A DNA stretch of 64,000 nt from Pseudofabraea citricarpa. Lineage: Eukaryota > Ascomycota > Leotiomycetes > Helotiales > Dermateaceae. The DNA lies in assembly GCA_029641185.1 (NCBI GenBank), contig JAPWGK010000034.1, positions 124,001 to 188,000 of the forward strand. The letters run 5' to 3'. A program made the position numbers and the translations under genes. Below, piece after piece: positions 23,435 through 35,132 of this stretch. The stretch's first letter is position 1. The number at the start of each line of letters is the position of its first letter. The notes under the pieces are model-generated. The model ran no database searches, was not told the DNA's origin, and worked only from the letters and a program-made list of their open reading frames with translations.

Positions 23435-23819
23435 AAACCAAAACAACCAAACTTACTCTAATAACCCCACTTTATTATCTCCTTCTATCGTCAAACCCAA
23501 TTTTATCTAGCGAAAGTGATATATCTTTTCTCGGATTCTTATAATCGAAACCTGATATATCTATATCTATATCTATATCTATATATATATATTCGTATTC
23601 GTATTCACGGCTATAAGTCTAGACAGAAACCATCTACGTCTTCTTCGTTATACTAGTTGATTTGTGTATCTATCTTAGGTTAAAATAATAAAGAATTTCC
23701 GAGTTTGGGTATATCTACGGACTAAGCTAAGCTAAGGTGGGTTCAGGTAACGAAAGAAGGGTAAGTAGGATTCGTACCCGCGATCATAGGTGTAAACACG
23801 GGTAAGAGAAGCATCCGTA
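23339..23819 (+). repeat. pair of 41-bp repeat copies differing only by transitions
   Basis: The segments 23339-23379 and 23779-23819 align without gaps over 41 bases (cgcgat-atagg-taaacacg...aagagaag-atccgta). They show six differences, all transitions, most of them T or A in the first copy. Both lie downstream of a GGTTCAGGTAAC motif (23320-23331 and 23740-23750). Between them are (CT)n at 23402-23429 and an (ATATCT)n run at about 23552-23592. This suggests remnants of a dispersed repeat hit by RIP. Confidence 0.65.
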
Positions 23820-24308
23820 AGTAGGTAATTATTTATTATCTATTCACCTGCACCAGGTTAATATTGCAAAAGTAGTTTGGTAGCTTAAGCTTCTTATAGC
23901 GCAAAAGGTGGTTCAGTCTAGGGCGAAGGTAGCATTCTTGGATTCTTAGATTCTTGGATTCTTGGTCTTGAAATAGACTCGACTGCAGAAAGTCAGTCTT
24001 GAGACGCTACATCACCTGATCCAAGTCTGTCACATTCATCACAAGAACAAAAATATCATCTGCAGCTTCTTCATTGAGTATCTGCCCATTCAGATACCAT
24101 CCTATCTTACACATTCCCCTTATTCATGGGTCCCATAAACGCGATTCGAATCATCGCTGCCATATACTTGTACAAGGGTAATGTTGAACGCCAGCCCACC
24201 AACTAATGCAAAAGCGAATCTCAAATGCCATTTCCATCTAAACGCCATATCCCATAACCATCGTGAAATATCCTATCCCTAGTTTGTTCGTGAGAGAATC
24301 GGAAGGTA

Positions 24309-25923
24309 TTACAAGAAATATTCTCCTGCTCCACGACGGCCAGCAGGAACTGCACGCTGATCTTCAGGGACGGCACTAAAGATGGTGAACTTGGGGTTGA
24401 GATCTTCACCGACGTTCATAATCGACGCGACATTACCACAGCGGTAGCAGTAGTTCGGAGCAGACCAGACCGTGACTACTGACTTCTCATCGAAATGATA
24501 CTGCGGAGGATTAGCTTGTACCTCACCAAGATATCAGATGACATACCTTGTAGCCTTCATTGACCAACTGATGAGCACGTGCGATGAGCTTCAGATCGTT
24601 GACTTGGTTAAACTCCTTGGCGACCTTTGCACCGAAGAGCCAACCAGCACCACGTGGAGAGACAGACCATTGTGGAACATCCTCGGGATCAGACCATACG
24701 AGATCGCAGAAGGCACCCTCGTGAGGAATCTCTTGAGCGCGGGCGACGACTCGGATTTGGTCAACAGTGCGGATCTCAGGGCTCAATCCACCGTGGACGC
24801 AGAGGATCTCGCCATCAACGATAGCTGCGAGAACAAGGAAGTCAAAGACTTGGCAACATGCCTTCCAGACTGAAGCATTGCCGTACTTTTGTTGGCACTC
24901 CTCGTAAAAGCCGTAGACTTGAGTGATCTGACGGGACTCGTGGTTGCCACGGACAAGGGTGATGCGGCTGGGGTACCTTGAACATGTTAGTCACGAACAA
25001 AAAGATGCGCTCTCGTACTTACATGGCCTTCAAGCAGAGCAACAAGGTGAGGGTCTCCAAGCTGAAGTAGCCTCGATCGACAAAGTCACCAAGGAAGATG
25101 AAGTTTTGCTCTCCGTTACCAGAGACAGCGTTAACGCCGATAGCCGAATCTCCACCAGAGCTATCGGGGCGGTTGGAAGAACCTGCAGTGCGAGGTCTAC
25201 CACGAGGTTCGTCGTCATCCTCATCACCAGTGTCACCGGCAGATCCAATACCACTGTCAGAGCTGCGGATCTTCTTCTTGAGCTTGGGGTCAGTGATCTC
25301 AGTTGGAGGCTCAAGATCGTTGGAATTGCTGATGATTGTTGTGGGGGCTTGGACGTCTGTCTCGCCTGGCATACCACCTGCGACACGGAACAGCTCAAGC
25401 AGATCGTAGAATTGACCGTGGATATCACCACAGATCGTAACTGGCGTGGCGACTGGTTGGATGTTTGACTCTGCGAGAAGCTGTCAGTATCATGTGCGCG
25501 GAAGAGTCTAAGAGTGTGCATACCTTCCATCAAGCACTCTTTGACGATCTCACAGAGCTGCTTCATGATATTCTCAGGAAGATACCTACACAGCTTTGCC
25601 TGGACGAGCCACTCTTCAAGAGTAGAGCGCGCAGTCAGGCGCGCGGGACCTGGCTGTGGAACGTTGCTCGCCATCGCTCGTGCTGTGGGTTGTCTTGACG
25701 TTGGGATCGGAGGAAGAGGGCGGTTGAGAGGGGCAAGAGGAGTAGCAGAGGTTGTCTGCTTAGGGAACGCTTGTGCTTGCTGACCTCGCTGGTGATGGGG
25801 GTGGAGTTGGGTCAGGTGCAACTCTGTGATGTCGTTGTCTTCAAAAGATAAATCGTCCAGCTCGTTCTCTAACTCATAATCAGTGAGGTCCACGCTGGAA
25901 CCGGTCGCACTTTGATCCGCCAT
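24309..25923 (-). CDS. SIT4: SIT4/PP6-type serine/threonine protein phosphatase catalytic subunit
   Basis: Reverse-strand exons 25923-25524, 25470-25023, 24976-24547 and 24500-24309 give 489 residues. PPP-family metal motifs are complete: [15 protein letters not shown] and [19 protein letters not shown]. Conserved later blocks include [32 protein letters not shown] and [12 protein letters not shown], and the C-terminus is the methylatable [11 protein letters not shown] and GWLFGAKV place it with SIT4/PP6 rather than PP2A, PP4 or PPG1. SIT4 acts with SAP-type subunits in G1 progression, TOR signalling and ER-Golgi traffic. Odd features: an acidic ~100-residue N-terminal extension and an ~85-residue Ser/Asp-rich insert (about 170-255) between GGMPGE and FIFLGD. 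ATG 25923 is the first in-frame Met; Met84 is an alternative. Confidence 0.93.
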
Positions 25924-26196
25924 CGTGACTATCGGACCCACGTGGAGATAGGGTCTTATCGCAGAGCCGAGGTTTAGCCGTAGCCGAGCTCAATGAGGCT
26001 AACAGTTGGATGATTGAGAAGACTTCAATCCAACGCGGTGTTGTCGCAACAGAAAACACCAAGAAGGTTGTTGGCTTGAATGAGATTCAAGATCGAGGAT
26101 AACTTTAAGTGCGCGAATCGAGGGCATCAATTTTCACGCTAGCGCCATCATTACCCTCTGGCCGGGCCGACTGTCCTTCCACGGCACCCCTCCAAA

Positions 26197-27906
26197 ATGA
26201 CTACCGCCAGAACCCAACCTGGAGCTCGGCCTCCTACGAATGGCCTCCTCCCAGTTACCGCCTCTCAGACATCTGGTGCTGCTAAGTCTGTCTCTACGAA
26301 GGCCCCGTCACCGAAGCTGAAGGTTATCGTCAGAAGACTTGCCCCAGGTCTCACAGAAGCCGAGTTTGTTTCAACATTGGGCGAGGAATGGAAGTTGGGA
26401 AAAGGCAAGGTTGATTGGTTTCTCTACAAGCCAGGAAAGGATTCAAAAGAGTAGGTTGTGCTACATGTAGTCATGAATCTTGCTCACTGGAATAGCCCCT
26501 CCAAGCCATCACGCCCCTCTCGAGCTTATCTTCACCTCACCAATAACGACCATCTTATTAGCCTCTCTGATACTGTCCGCCAATCCACCTTTGAGGATGC
26601 TCAGAATACACATACGAATACCTGTCTTATCGGACCACCATCTGTTGAATTTGCCCCGTATGGCCGAACCCCGGGAGGAAGACGTCGTGTTGATGCTCGA
26701 TCTGGTACGATTGATCAGGAGCCGGAGTTTATGGCTTTCTTGGAGGCGCTTGCCAACCCCACTACCTCTACAGATGTGGTTGAGAGTGGTGTCAAGGTCG
26801 AGAAGGTCACCATGACTCCTCTCGTACAGTTCCTCAAGGACAAGAAGGCCAACAAGCACAAGGAAGCCGCGGTCAAACTTGCTAAGAAGCAGGAGTTGAA
26901 GGGCAAGGGCAAGCAAAAGGAATCGCACGACGACGACAAAAGTAAGAAGGACACCAAAGCCGAGAAGTCACTAGAGAAGGTTGCCAAGGAAACCGTCAAG
27001 ATTCTCAATCGACAAGTTGCGCAAAAGAAGGGCAAATTCGACCCGGTCAAGGCTGCGGAGGATGCTCCAACAGTGGTAAACTCTGATGGACAAACTGTCA
27101 AGACATTTGGTCATCTTCCTCATCGCCAAAGAGGGGCTGTTATTCAAGCTGCTCAACGAATGTTCAAGCGAGATCTCAATTCTGCAATCAACCAAGGTGA
27201 TGATAAGAATGCACCATCGACTGGAAAAGAGACTCCAGATAAAGCAACCGGTCCAAACACTCCCAAGGCCACTCAAGGTGGAAGCAGGAGAGGCCGTGGT
27301 AAGGATATCGAAGACACCAAGCCCCCCGCTGCTCAGAACGCTACCGCATCTTCGAGCTCAAGTCCAGTTGTACTCCTAAAGAAGGCAACTCCCGCTTCTG
27401 CCAGCCAGATTGCTAAGAATACACCAAGCACCCCCAAAGCACCCCCGGCCAGCAGAAAACCACCACCTGTTGATGTACCATCAGCCGGAGCTACTCGAGC
27501 TTTTGTTAAGCACGCCAATCCTTCTCAAGGTGTCACCGAACCACTCTTGAAGGAGGCCATGGAAAAGTTTGGCGCCGTAACAATGGTTGAGATTGATAAG
27601 AGAAAGGGTTTTGCATATGTTGATTTCGCTGATTCCGAAGGACTGAAGAAAGCAATGGCCGCAAATCCTACCTCGGTCGCCCAAGGAACTGTTCAAGTTA
27701 TGCAGCGAAAGCCTGATCGACCAGAAAGAGCCCCTGGTCCAAGTGCTGCTCCTGGAAAGAAACCACCATTCCAAGGCCCTCCCCGTGGTGGACGTGGTGG
27801 CTCTGTTGGAAGACGTGGCGGTGGAAGGGGTGGTGGAAGAGGCGGACAAGGTGGTGAGGGATCCAAAGCTCCAGCGACTGCCCCAACTGGACCAGCAACG
27901 AAGTGA
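26197..27906 (+). CDS. UPF3: UPF3/SMG4 nonsense-mediated decay factor with a C-terminal RRM and RGG tail
   Basis: Exons 26197-26450 and 26496-27906 (45-bp intron) give 554 residues. The Smg4/UPF3 domain starts at about residue 40 with KLKVIVRRLAPGLTEAEF. It continues through KVDWFLYKPGKDSK-DPSKPSRPSRAYLHL, FIG-like text replaced by CLIGPPSVEFAPYGR, and DQEPEFMAFLEAL. A Lys-rich linker follows, then an RRM-like fold at about 416-475 (TRAFVKHAN ... GFAYVDFADSEGLKKAM) and a Gly-Arg tail (GGRGGSVGRRGGGRGG). UPF3 links UPF2 to exon-junction or ribosome signals in mRNA surveillance. Starts at the ATG in AAAATGACT. Divergent from SIT4, with a shared ~270-bp promoter. Confidence 0.88.
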
Positions 27907-29639
27907 AAGGTATCTTCAGTGGATGTTCCATTCACAATTTATCATTCAACATAGTTGCCTACGAGGTCTAAGGGATCCAGCATACATTTCCGCAAGATCG
28001 GAGTATTCGACACCGGGGGTCTACTCGAGGTGGTCGGTATGGAAACGACCACAAGCGAAGTACGAAAGGCGTCCTTGCGAACAACTTATCTCAAAAGTGT
28101 ACCGAAGGTCTTAAAGTTCTATGCTCAACATGCTCGTTTCATGCCTAAGGTACAAATAGATGATTCGTCAAGGAAGAGTGTTCGAGATAACAAATTAGCA
28201 AGAAAGTGCGAATTAGCATTGCAATTAAAAGGATGATTCTTTCCTCTTTTTTTGACCGTTCTACGTGATGTGAAATGATAAGGTTGCGAATAACAATTGC
28301 CCGGTAATTATTCTTACAAGCTGATCCAATCTACTTGGGTATGGATCTATGTGAAGGTCGTGAGAGAGGCTTGTGAGTTGGAATTGCTTGTTAGGAGAAT
28401 GTAGATATGGTTTTTATACGAAGCATGGAAGAGGAGAGGAGAGATATCTATGCGTTTAACCTGAAGTGTGATCGTTAGTTCGGGCTGAGGCTGTCATTGT
28501 TGTTCGAAGTCTCCAAGACCTTATTTACTATATAAAAAGAAATTGAACAGGAATTCAGGGCGATTGTATTACTAGTAAATCCTTCGATTTGCTTCTAGTA
28601 GATGATTATGAAAGGCAGCTATAGCCTTGCCTTACAAACCAGAATATTTATATTTAGTCTGGTTACTCTTCAACCTCAATTTAGTCCGGTTTGCTGGAAG
28701 CGTAAGTTGAATTTGGTAATACTATAGTAAATCAAATATTTCACTCTGGCTCTACAACTTAATTCAATAATTGTATCAGGCGTGACATAATCCTCTCTGA
28801 AGTCTCTACATGACAGTTCCTCTCAGCTTTGGATCTGACGAAAACCAGCCATTGCCATAACTTTATGAGAAGCGTCTATAATTAGCGAGAGTACCTGATG
28901 TAGCAGAATCTTACTTCTTTCAATACCTAGGCAGTCACCAAATTCGGGGCCCACTAGTACCTTTACGGCCCAAAACTAAATGACACAAGTCGTCCCGCAC
29001 TCGTGCCTAGTTCCTCTCAAGGCATTTTACAACACCTTAAAGCCGTGGTTCCTAAATAATTTTGTTTTAGGTAGGGACCACATCCGTTGGATTTAAGGTA
29101 AGCTAGTAAGTAATTTTAGCGGTACCTCATTTGTAATTTTAGCCGGTGCACTAGTGAAGCGAGGTAGTAATACATTACCCATGTAGTTAGATATCAGTAT
29201 ATTATGTTTAATTCCTCCGCATGATTATATGATGAGGTATGTCGATGAAGAGCTAAATGATATTGCTCAAGAACTAGTGCATGTAGAATTTCTCCCCGAC
29301 AGGTTAATGGCTAGTATTCGGTTTTCATTAGCACGATCGGCTAATTTTAAGCGATTGCCCCCTAAGTTAGAGTTCTCCAGCCCATCGGATGCCAGGTACT
29401 AGCTACTATAAAACGGAAAGAACCCTTTAATGTCATAACTTGGTGAGCTTAAAGTTGAAAAGTTTGCTGCTAGTAGGCATAGACCAAAAAACGATCTCTT
29501 AAATTTCTACAGTGATCACTGATCTCGTTCCGTTTCATTCCATCTCTTTTCTTTTTTATAAATCACCGATAGCCTTTATCATTCATATCATATCGATTAG
29601 CAACCTTAAACATATTTATAATCATTTTATCTCTTGAAT
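27907..29639. other. intergenic, AT-rich region
   Basis: 3' flank of UPF3 followed by AT-rich DNA with no supported gene. A 93-codon frame (27955-28236) starts without ATG and has no signature. The last ~150 bases form the pyrimidine/AT-rich leader of the orphan gene at 29640. Confidence 0.55.
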
Positions 29640-31217
29640 ATGTGCGACCACGGCAATTACTGGGGTTACTTAAACTCTTCTCGTGCCTGCGGGACATTAT
29701 TCACGGGCTCTGTCATTGAAAGATTGACCTGGAATCCAAAAACACAGCAGTCCTTCTTCAGGGACTTGAAAAAGCGTCAAAAGGCCCGTTCCAATCCCCC
29801 ACAAACTATGCAACAAAAGAGGAGTATTATCAAGTTCAAGAGGTTGATCGCAGAATGTCTGGTACAGGTTGATGAGCAAGGATGGGAACACAACAGATCA
29901 AGGGAGCTCACATTTAAGGTATTGAACCCAGCGAGAACGAAAGACCGAGATCTCAAAGTCGGTTGGGCCATTGCTCCTGGAAGGTTCCTTGGGCGCATCT
30001 TATCGCCTCGACGAGGTTTGATTATCAAAACATCACCGGTCCCTTTCACGCCCCCAAGAGCGGATCGACGCGGATTGGGAAAGTTTGAGCTACGCAAGGA
30101 GCACCTCAATCTTTTCAACAGAACACTCAATGACTTATACGACTGGACAGCAAGACTGGCCTACTTGTATGATCAATTCTCGCCCGAAGACAGGCCTGAG
30201 CATAATAAAAACCAGTCCAGCGAGTTCAGGCTATTCGTCGAGCATGCCTGCTCTCCCACTGTGTTCAATTCGGATGCGCGCAGAGAGTTGGAAAACAGAG
30301 CACAAGAGCTAGGGGCAGTTCTTGCCGAATTGCATTGTCGTTTAGAAAGCATGGAACTCGCGACCAAGTACGTTTACTTTCTCGGACTGAAATTTCCGGA
30401 TGGTCAACAATGCAAGGACTTCAATCTGACCATCGAACGTGGGGGGATGACTGAACAGCAAGTGAAAGCTTATAAGGCTGACGTCAAAGCCTTTTCCAAA
30501 TTTTTGGATCAGAATGGCTACTTCGCTAAGCTCTTCCCCAAGGGATGCCCAGGAGGAGATGTTCATAGAAGAGGCCGCAAGTATCTTGCTATCGCTATCC
30601 AAGAACACGGATTCAAGCTCTCTGGCGATGATGATTCGATGAAGGACTTGAGATGCAGGCTGGATTCCTTGACTAGCGCTTTGGCAGAAGAGGTCAAGTT
30701 CACCGTTAAATTATTGGAAAGGCAATTTCAGATTCGGCAAGCTCGTAAAAAAGTTCTCGAAGCTTTTGAGTATGAGTTGCCAGAGTTTTACAACCTCGCA
30801 GATCAAACGCTCAATCAACCATATGTCAGCATCAAGAGATTGATCTCTGGAAAAGCATATAGACCAGAGGATGCAAATACGGAGACCGACGAAGACGATA
30901 GCGGGTACGAATCAACCGATATAGATGAAGACGAGGACTCTGAGAGTGGGTATGAATCAACCGATATCGATGAAGCGATCAAAGAGCATTTTGCCTACCA
31001 AGACGAGGATGAAGACCTAGTGATTCTCTCCGAGGAGGAATTTGACAGTGAAACAGAGGCTGGAAGTAATAAAGATATTCCTCTTTCGGGTGAAACAACT
31101 GATTGGGATCAGGAAGAAGAAGAAGAGGAAGATGAAGTCATTTTCCAAACTGAGTACGAAATATTTGCTGCAGGTCACTATAATTCTGATCAACTAACAT
31201 TTCGCCCTCCGTATTAA
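29640..31217 (+). CDS. orphan protein with acidic repeat-bearing C-terminus
   Basis: Uninterrupted frame of 525 residues from ATG 29640. I do not recognise a family. Residues ~1-120 are basic with KRSIIKFKRLIAECLVQ. Residues ~150-400 are mostly helical by composition, with possible coiled-coil stretches (RRELENRAQELGAVLAELHC; KFTVKLLERQFQIRQARKKV). The C-terminal ~110 residues are strongly acidic and contain a duplicated SGYESTDIDE unit plus a Glu run. No signal peptide, membrane segment or catalytic motif. Intronless, AT-rich and isolated between long non-coding stretches, it looks like a lineage-restricted accessory gene. Confidence 0.65.
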   Translation: MCDHGNYWGYLNSSRACGTLFTGSVIERLTWNPKTQQSFFRDLKKRQKARSNPPQTMQQKRSIIKFKRLIAECLVQVDEQGWEHNRSRELTFKVLNPARTKDRDLKVGWAIAPGRFLGRILSPRRGLIIKTSPVPFTPPRADRRGLGKFELRKEHLNLFNRTLNDLYDWTARLAYLYDQFSPEDRPEHNKNQSSEFRLFVEHACSPTVFNSDARRELENRAQELGAVLAELHCRLESMELATKYVYFLGLKFPDGQQCKDFNLTIERGGMTEQQVKAYKADVKAFSKFLDQNGYFAKLFPKGCPGGDVHRRGRKYLAIAIQEHGFKLSGDDDSMKDLRCRLDSLTSALAEEVKFTVKLLERQFQIRQARKKVLEAFEYELPEFYNLADQTLNQPYVSIKRLISGKAYRPEDANTETDEDDSGYESTDIDEDEDSESGYESTDIDEAIKEHFAYQDEDEDLVILSEEEFDSETEAGSNKDIPLSGETTDWDQEEEEEEDEVIFQTEYEIFAAGHYNSDQLTFRPPY

Positions 31218-33086
31218 GGAGGGTGCTATGGTTTTGCTTTCCTCCAAGCACCATCGTCGATTCTTTATCATTCTTCTTCTCGAATCACCCACGTCATTCT
31301 CAAATATGATAAGCGACAGACTGATTATTGTGTCGCGCTGCGCAATTTCAAAGTCTAGAACTTTTGTATTTAGGTAAATAGGAAATAGCTTGGGCTATAA
31401 ATGGGCTGCCAACAAAATTGGGGTTTGGGTTTCGGATTTTTGGATACAGTAAATTCTTGCTTTTAGTATTGAGATTGTTGACTTCTGCGCAGTAGCGCAA
31501 CTATTTGTTTCCCCTCAAAAGATTTCAGGAATGTATCTTGGATGAGTCTTCTGTGGACCTGTCAAACTGTATCAGATCCGAGCAGCTTCATAAGATACTA
31601 CCTATTCAGTACAAAAGCTATCTCGAGGGTGTGATCCGCTGAGCCACCTGACGCAACGGCCTATGTATAAGGGCTATGGAAACGTAAGCTTTTTGCCGGC
31701 TTATTAACAAGAATTTCGTTGCATTTCTCGATCGCTCAGTGTAAGAATTTTGCCGTATTATTTGTTGTTGTCCTGTCCTGGCATTATCAATCAATATGTC
31801 TTGCCTAAAGAATGATGCTAAGATCAATTCCTTCCATCTGCTTGATAGATCCCCAGGTATAAGACTTCCAAAGTCAAAATTCCTTACGAGGCAACCTTTC
31901 TTTTTGTTCTTACTTTTTTTTTAGGTTAACTTTAATCTCGAGATTTCTTTTTTGGTTCGTTCGGCAACGCGTTGGGATACCACATGAATTATATTATTTA
32001 ATGGCCAGGTAATATTAGACATACAACGCGATGAGATAAACAATACGGTGAATTACAAGCACGCGAACTACTAGAAATTGACATATCCTAATGTGTTTAT
32101 AATTGTTAAGCTTGATAATAGAAAGTATCTGTCAACCCTAGGACTCTTGGTAGAAAAGGCCAAAGCAATGATAAATTATTTTTCTTTGGTCGGCTTATGA
32201 GAACAGCCTTTTTAAGATCAGCTTTCTGTCTTGTCTCATTCCTCCCCCCCTAGTCACGTTGTTAATAGCACCGATTGTGCTTATCTGCCAAAATGCGTTT
32301 ATAACTAGAATGCCATGTCTGGTTAAGTAGAATGTCAATCATTGACGGGGTATCAGACCTCTTATTCTGCCAACTACTGAAATATGGATTTCTAGTGATA
32401 TCGATGGTTATTTGAGAAGTTAGGCGCTGCTAAATAAAATACTAGAAGCAAACGGATTCCCTTGGTTTTAGAGAACGAAAGGATTACTGGAGAGGCTGTA
32501 TGAATGCCTAAGATTTATTACATAGCCTTCACATTTATGCACCATATATTTAAGTAGCTTGTGGCTATGCAAACCATCACCTCCTCTCGCTTACTTCTAG
32601 ATGAGGCTGTGGATCACGTTGTACACAAAGATAGTGGTTGAGTGAGGCGCCCGCCTTAATTAAATTTACAGAAAGCCTTGGCGATAAAACAAAATTGGGC
32701 AGATTATCGTATGATTTTGTTATGTGATATTTGTTGGCAAAAATTTAGCCAATGGGAATTTCGTGTCAAGGCTACGAGACTTGAAGGCAACCGTTCTTTG
32801 GCTCTGGTGTTCTATCACCCCTGTATGTTATTGGGCAGGTATGCCTCAAAGCTAGCGCATCAAGTCTTGGCTGTATGCCTCGTATCCGTAGGCTTTATCG
32901 CAGCTTAGGCAGTCTCTCTGTCGCTGGATTGTGATTGCTACCTTAACATTATATACATCAGCATACGATATGAAATTATTCTAGCATTATTCCAATTTCT
33001 GACCAAATATACACCCGATCCGATAAGAGCACTGTTAACTGTACGGTAGTCATTTGTATGACGCTTCCTAGCAAAGCCGCTGCATC
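31218..33086. other. AT-rich intergenic region
   Basis: No gene supported in 1.9 kb. Short frames (31618-31827 reverse, 32678-32908 forward) lack ATG or family signatures. High AT content compared with the housekeeping regions is consistent with an accessory or RIP-affected interval, although I recognise no transposon protein. Confidence 0.5.
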
Positions 33087-35132
33087 ATGGCTACGCAGAA
33101 AGCAAACAGATACAGATACCAAACGTTACAGCGTTCCAGGAACGAGATCCGGCTATTAAAAATCCTACCGTCAGATGGAAATGAAAAGCACAAATTCATC
33201 CCTAGTTGCCAAATCTTCCATGCCGCCCTTGATGAACAACCAAAGTTTGTAGCCCTATCCTATGTTTGGGGAGATCCCACCAATCTGCGGGTGATACTCG
33301 TTGAAAATTACGCGGTTCGAGTAACCAAAAATCTGTACGACGCGATGATGATACTCAGGCCCTTTAAAAAGGACCTTGTGATCTGGGTCGATTTCCTCTG
33401 CATCAATCAGTCAGATGACGAAGAGAAAAGCTGGCAAGTTGGGCTTATGGGAGATATTTACCGAAATGCAAGCAAAGTCGTTGCTTGGCTTGGTCTAGCA
33501 GAGGGTGACGATGATTCAGTAATGGACTATCTGAATAATCTTGGAGAAAAGGCAGAGGCTTGTGGTATGGACAGTGGCTTCGAGCCTTACCAAGAAGTCT
33601 GGCAAAAGCTGGCGTTACAGCCTCAAGAGCTTCGTGATTATAGCCGATCGTTTACCTGTGTAAGAACGCCCGCTGGCGAAACATTCCGTTTCCCCAAAGC
33701 TACACTGAATAGTATTTTCTATTCTATCAGTGGCTTGCACGATCAGGATAATCTGTTGCCAATTGCTGGCATGAAGCGGTTCTTTAAACGGCCTTGGTGG
33801 GCACGGATATGGGTTCTACAAGAGATAACCCTTCCGGAGAACGCGGAATTCCTCTGTGGAAGCAAGATAATCACACGACGTCGATGCTGCGCTGCGCTTC
33901 ATGCGTATTGTGCTCTACGATCTATCCTCACGAAGAGATTTACCAACCAGCCACAATCTTTGACTCCCTATGGACTTGAAATTGTCACAAACCTGTTCCA
34001 GCACAGACCTAGTATCATGCTTTCTTCCTGGAATATATACAGATACTCTAGATTCCCCCTGGCAGCTCTCCTACGCGCAACATGCGTTGGCAGTATAAAT
34101 CTCCATCGCCATGGGCCTCATCACTTGGAGTCAACTGATCCGCGAGACAAAATATTTGCTCTATTAGCTCTTGCAGTAGATCGAGAGGAGTTAGAAAAAA
34201 TGGGGGTTTTTCCAGATTATTCGAAATCATGCCAAGAAATATACACAAGGACCATGGTAGCTCTGCTTCAGCAGGGTCATATTTCATTACTCTCGTTCTG
34301 TCAGACGCCTAAAATTCAGTCCAACCTGCCATCCTGGGTCCCGGATTGGTCACGATCCGCGACAGATATGCTGCAAGATGTAGAGAATGATCATATCACC
34401 GCTTTTCCCAAATTCAGCGCATCTGGAGTTCATTCATATCGTTCCATGGTTACCGCTATTAGGATAGAAGGGAAAGTCGAGGGTATCACAGTGGAATGCC
34501 ATGTATATGATAAGATCTACAAAGTGGGGTCTTTCCCTGACAGAGTTTCTAGTCACGTAGTACCTCTTGAGGAGACGTTTTCATGGCCAGTAAAGTGGCT
34601 AGTTGAGACTATTCGTCTGACATACCAGAAGAGGCAACTTTATATAGACTTCAGCGATTGTCTACGTGCAGCAACGAGGACCTCAATTGGAGGCGTTGGA
34701 TACAGCCAAGAAACGAAAATGGTAAGGATTGGCGATGGCCGTTTTCTTGATGCTGTCGTCCTTCTGAGGGATGGCATGAAGCATATTAAGGGAAATGATA
34801 TCAAGCCTGAGCTTCGGCAGCTCTTGAAAAGCAGAGTTATTAAACGTAAGGTAAAGAGCAAGACTACTGAATCATCGAATCTGGGCCCGGAAATCATTGG
34901 GAAGAGCTTGGGGCGACTTCCATTCATTACTAGAAAGGGGCATTTGGCCCTTGGCCCTGAGTATGTCAGGAAGGGCGACTTCGTCACACTAATAAAGGGG
35001 AGCCAGATTCCCTTTATTCTTCGGCGTCAAAGTGATGGACGGTACCAGCTCATAGGCGAGGCCTATGTCGATGGTATTATGGACGGAGAGGCGATGGAGA
35101 ACTCCAAATGGTGTGAGGTTAATCTAGTTTAG
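33087..35132 (+). CDS. HET-domain (heterokaryon incompatibility) protein
   Basis: 681 residues, intronless, from ATG 33087. The HET domain blocks are clear: FVALSYVWGDP (about residues 53-64), VIWVDFLCINQSDDEEKSWQ (about 96-115) and LMGDIYRNASKVVAWLGLAE. RIWVLQEITL and a late STDPRDKIFALLALA block follow in the expected order. The C-terminal ~250 residues (SWVPDWS ... ) end with GDFVTLIKGSQIPFILRRQ, typical of the family's trailing region. HET proteins trigger a cell-death reaction after fusion of unlike hyphae or during non-self recognition; most of the family is uncharacterised. No NACHT or repeat domain is attached, so this is the stand-alone type. It is in an accessory-looking stretch. 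Confidence 0.92.
   Translation: MATQKANRYRYQTLQRSRNEIRLLKILPSDGNEKHKFIPSCQIFHAALDEQPKFVALSYVWGDPTNLRVILVENYAVRVTKNLYDAMMILRPFKKDLVIWVDFLCINQSDDEEKSWQVGLMGDIYRNASKVVAWLGLAEGDDDSVMDYLNNLGEKAEACGMDSGFEPYQEVWQKLALQPQELRDYSRSFTCVRTPAGETFRFPKATLNSIFYSISGLHDQDNLLPIAGMKRFFKRPWWARIWVLQEITLPENAEFLCGSKIITRRRCCAALHAYCALRSILTKRFTNQPQSLTPYGLEIVTNLFQHRPSIMLSSWNIYRYSRFPLAALLRATCVGSINLHRHGPHHLESTDPRDKIFALLALAVDREELEKMGVFPDYSKSCQEIYTRTMVALLQQGHISLLSFCQTPKIQSNLPSWVPDWSRSATDMLQDVENDHITAFPKFSASGVHSYRSMVTAIRIEGKVEGITVECHVYDKIYKVGSFPDRVSSHVVPLEETFSWPVKWLVETIRLTYQKRQLYIDFSDCLRAATRTSIGGVGYSQETKMVRIGDGRFLDAVVLLRDGMKHIKGNDIKPELRQLLKSRVIKRKVKSKTTESSNLGPEIIGKSLGRLPFITRKGHLALGPEYVRKGDFVTLIKGSQIPFILRRQSDGRYQLIGEAYVDGIMDGEAMENSKWCEVNLV

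Noticed and set aside
27955..28236. 93-codon frame after UPF3
   Set aside because: Begins at a non-ATG codon and lies in the probable 3' UTR; no features.
28237..33086. Transposon in the AT-rich accessory stretches
   Set aside because: No reverse transcriptase, integrase or transposase-like frame and no terminal repeats recognised; RIP decay cannot be excluded.
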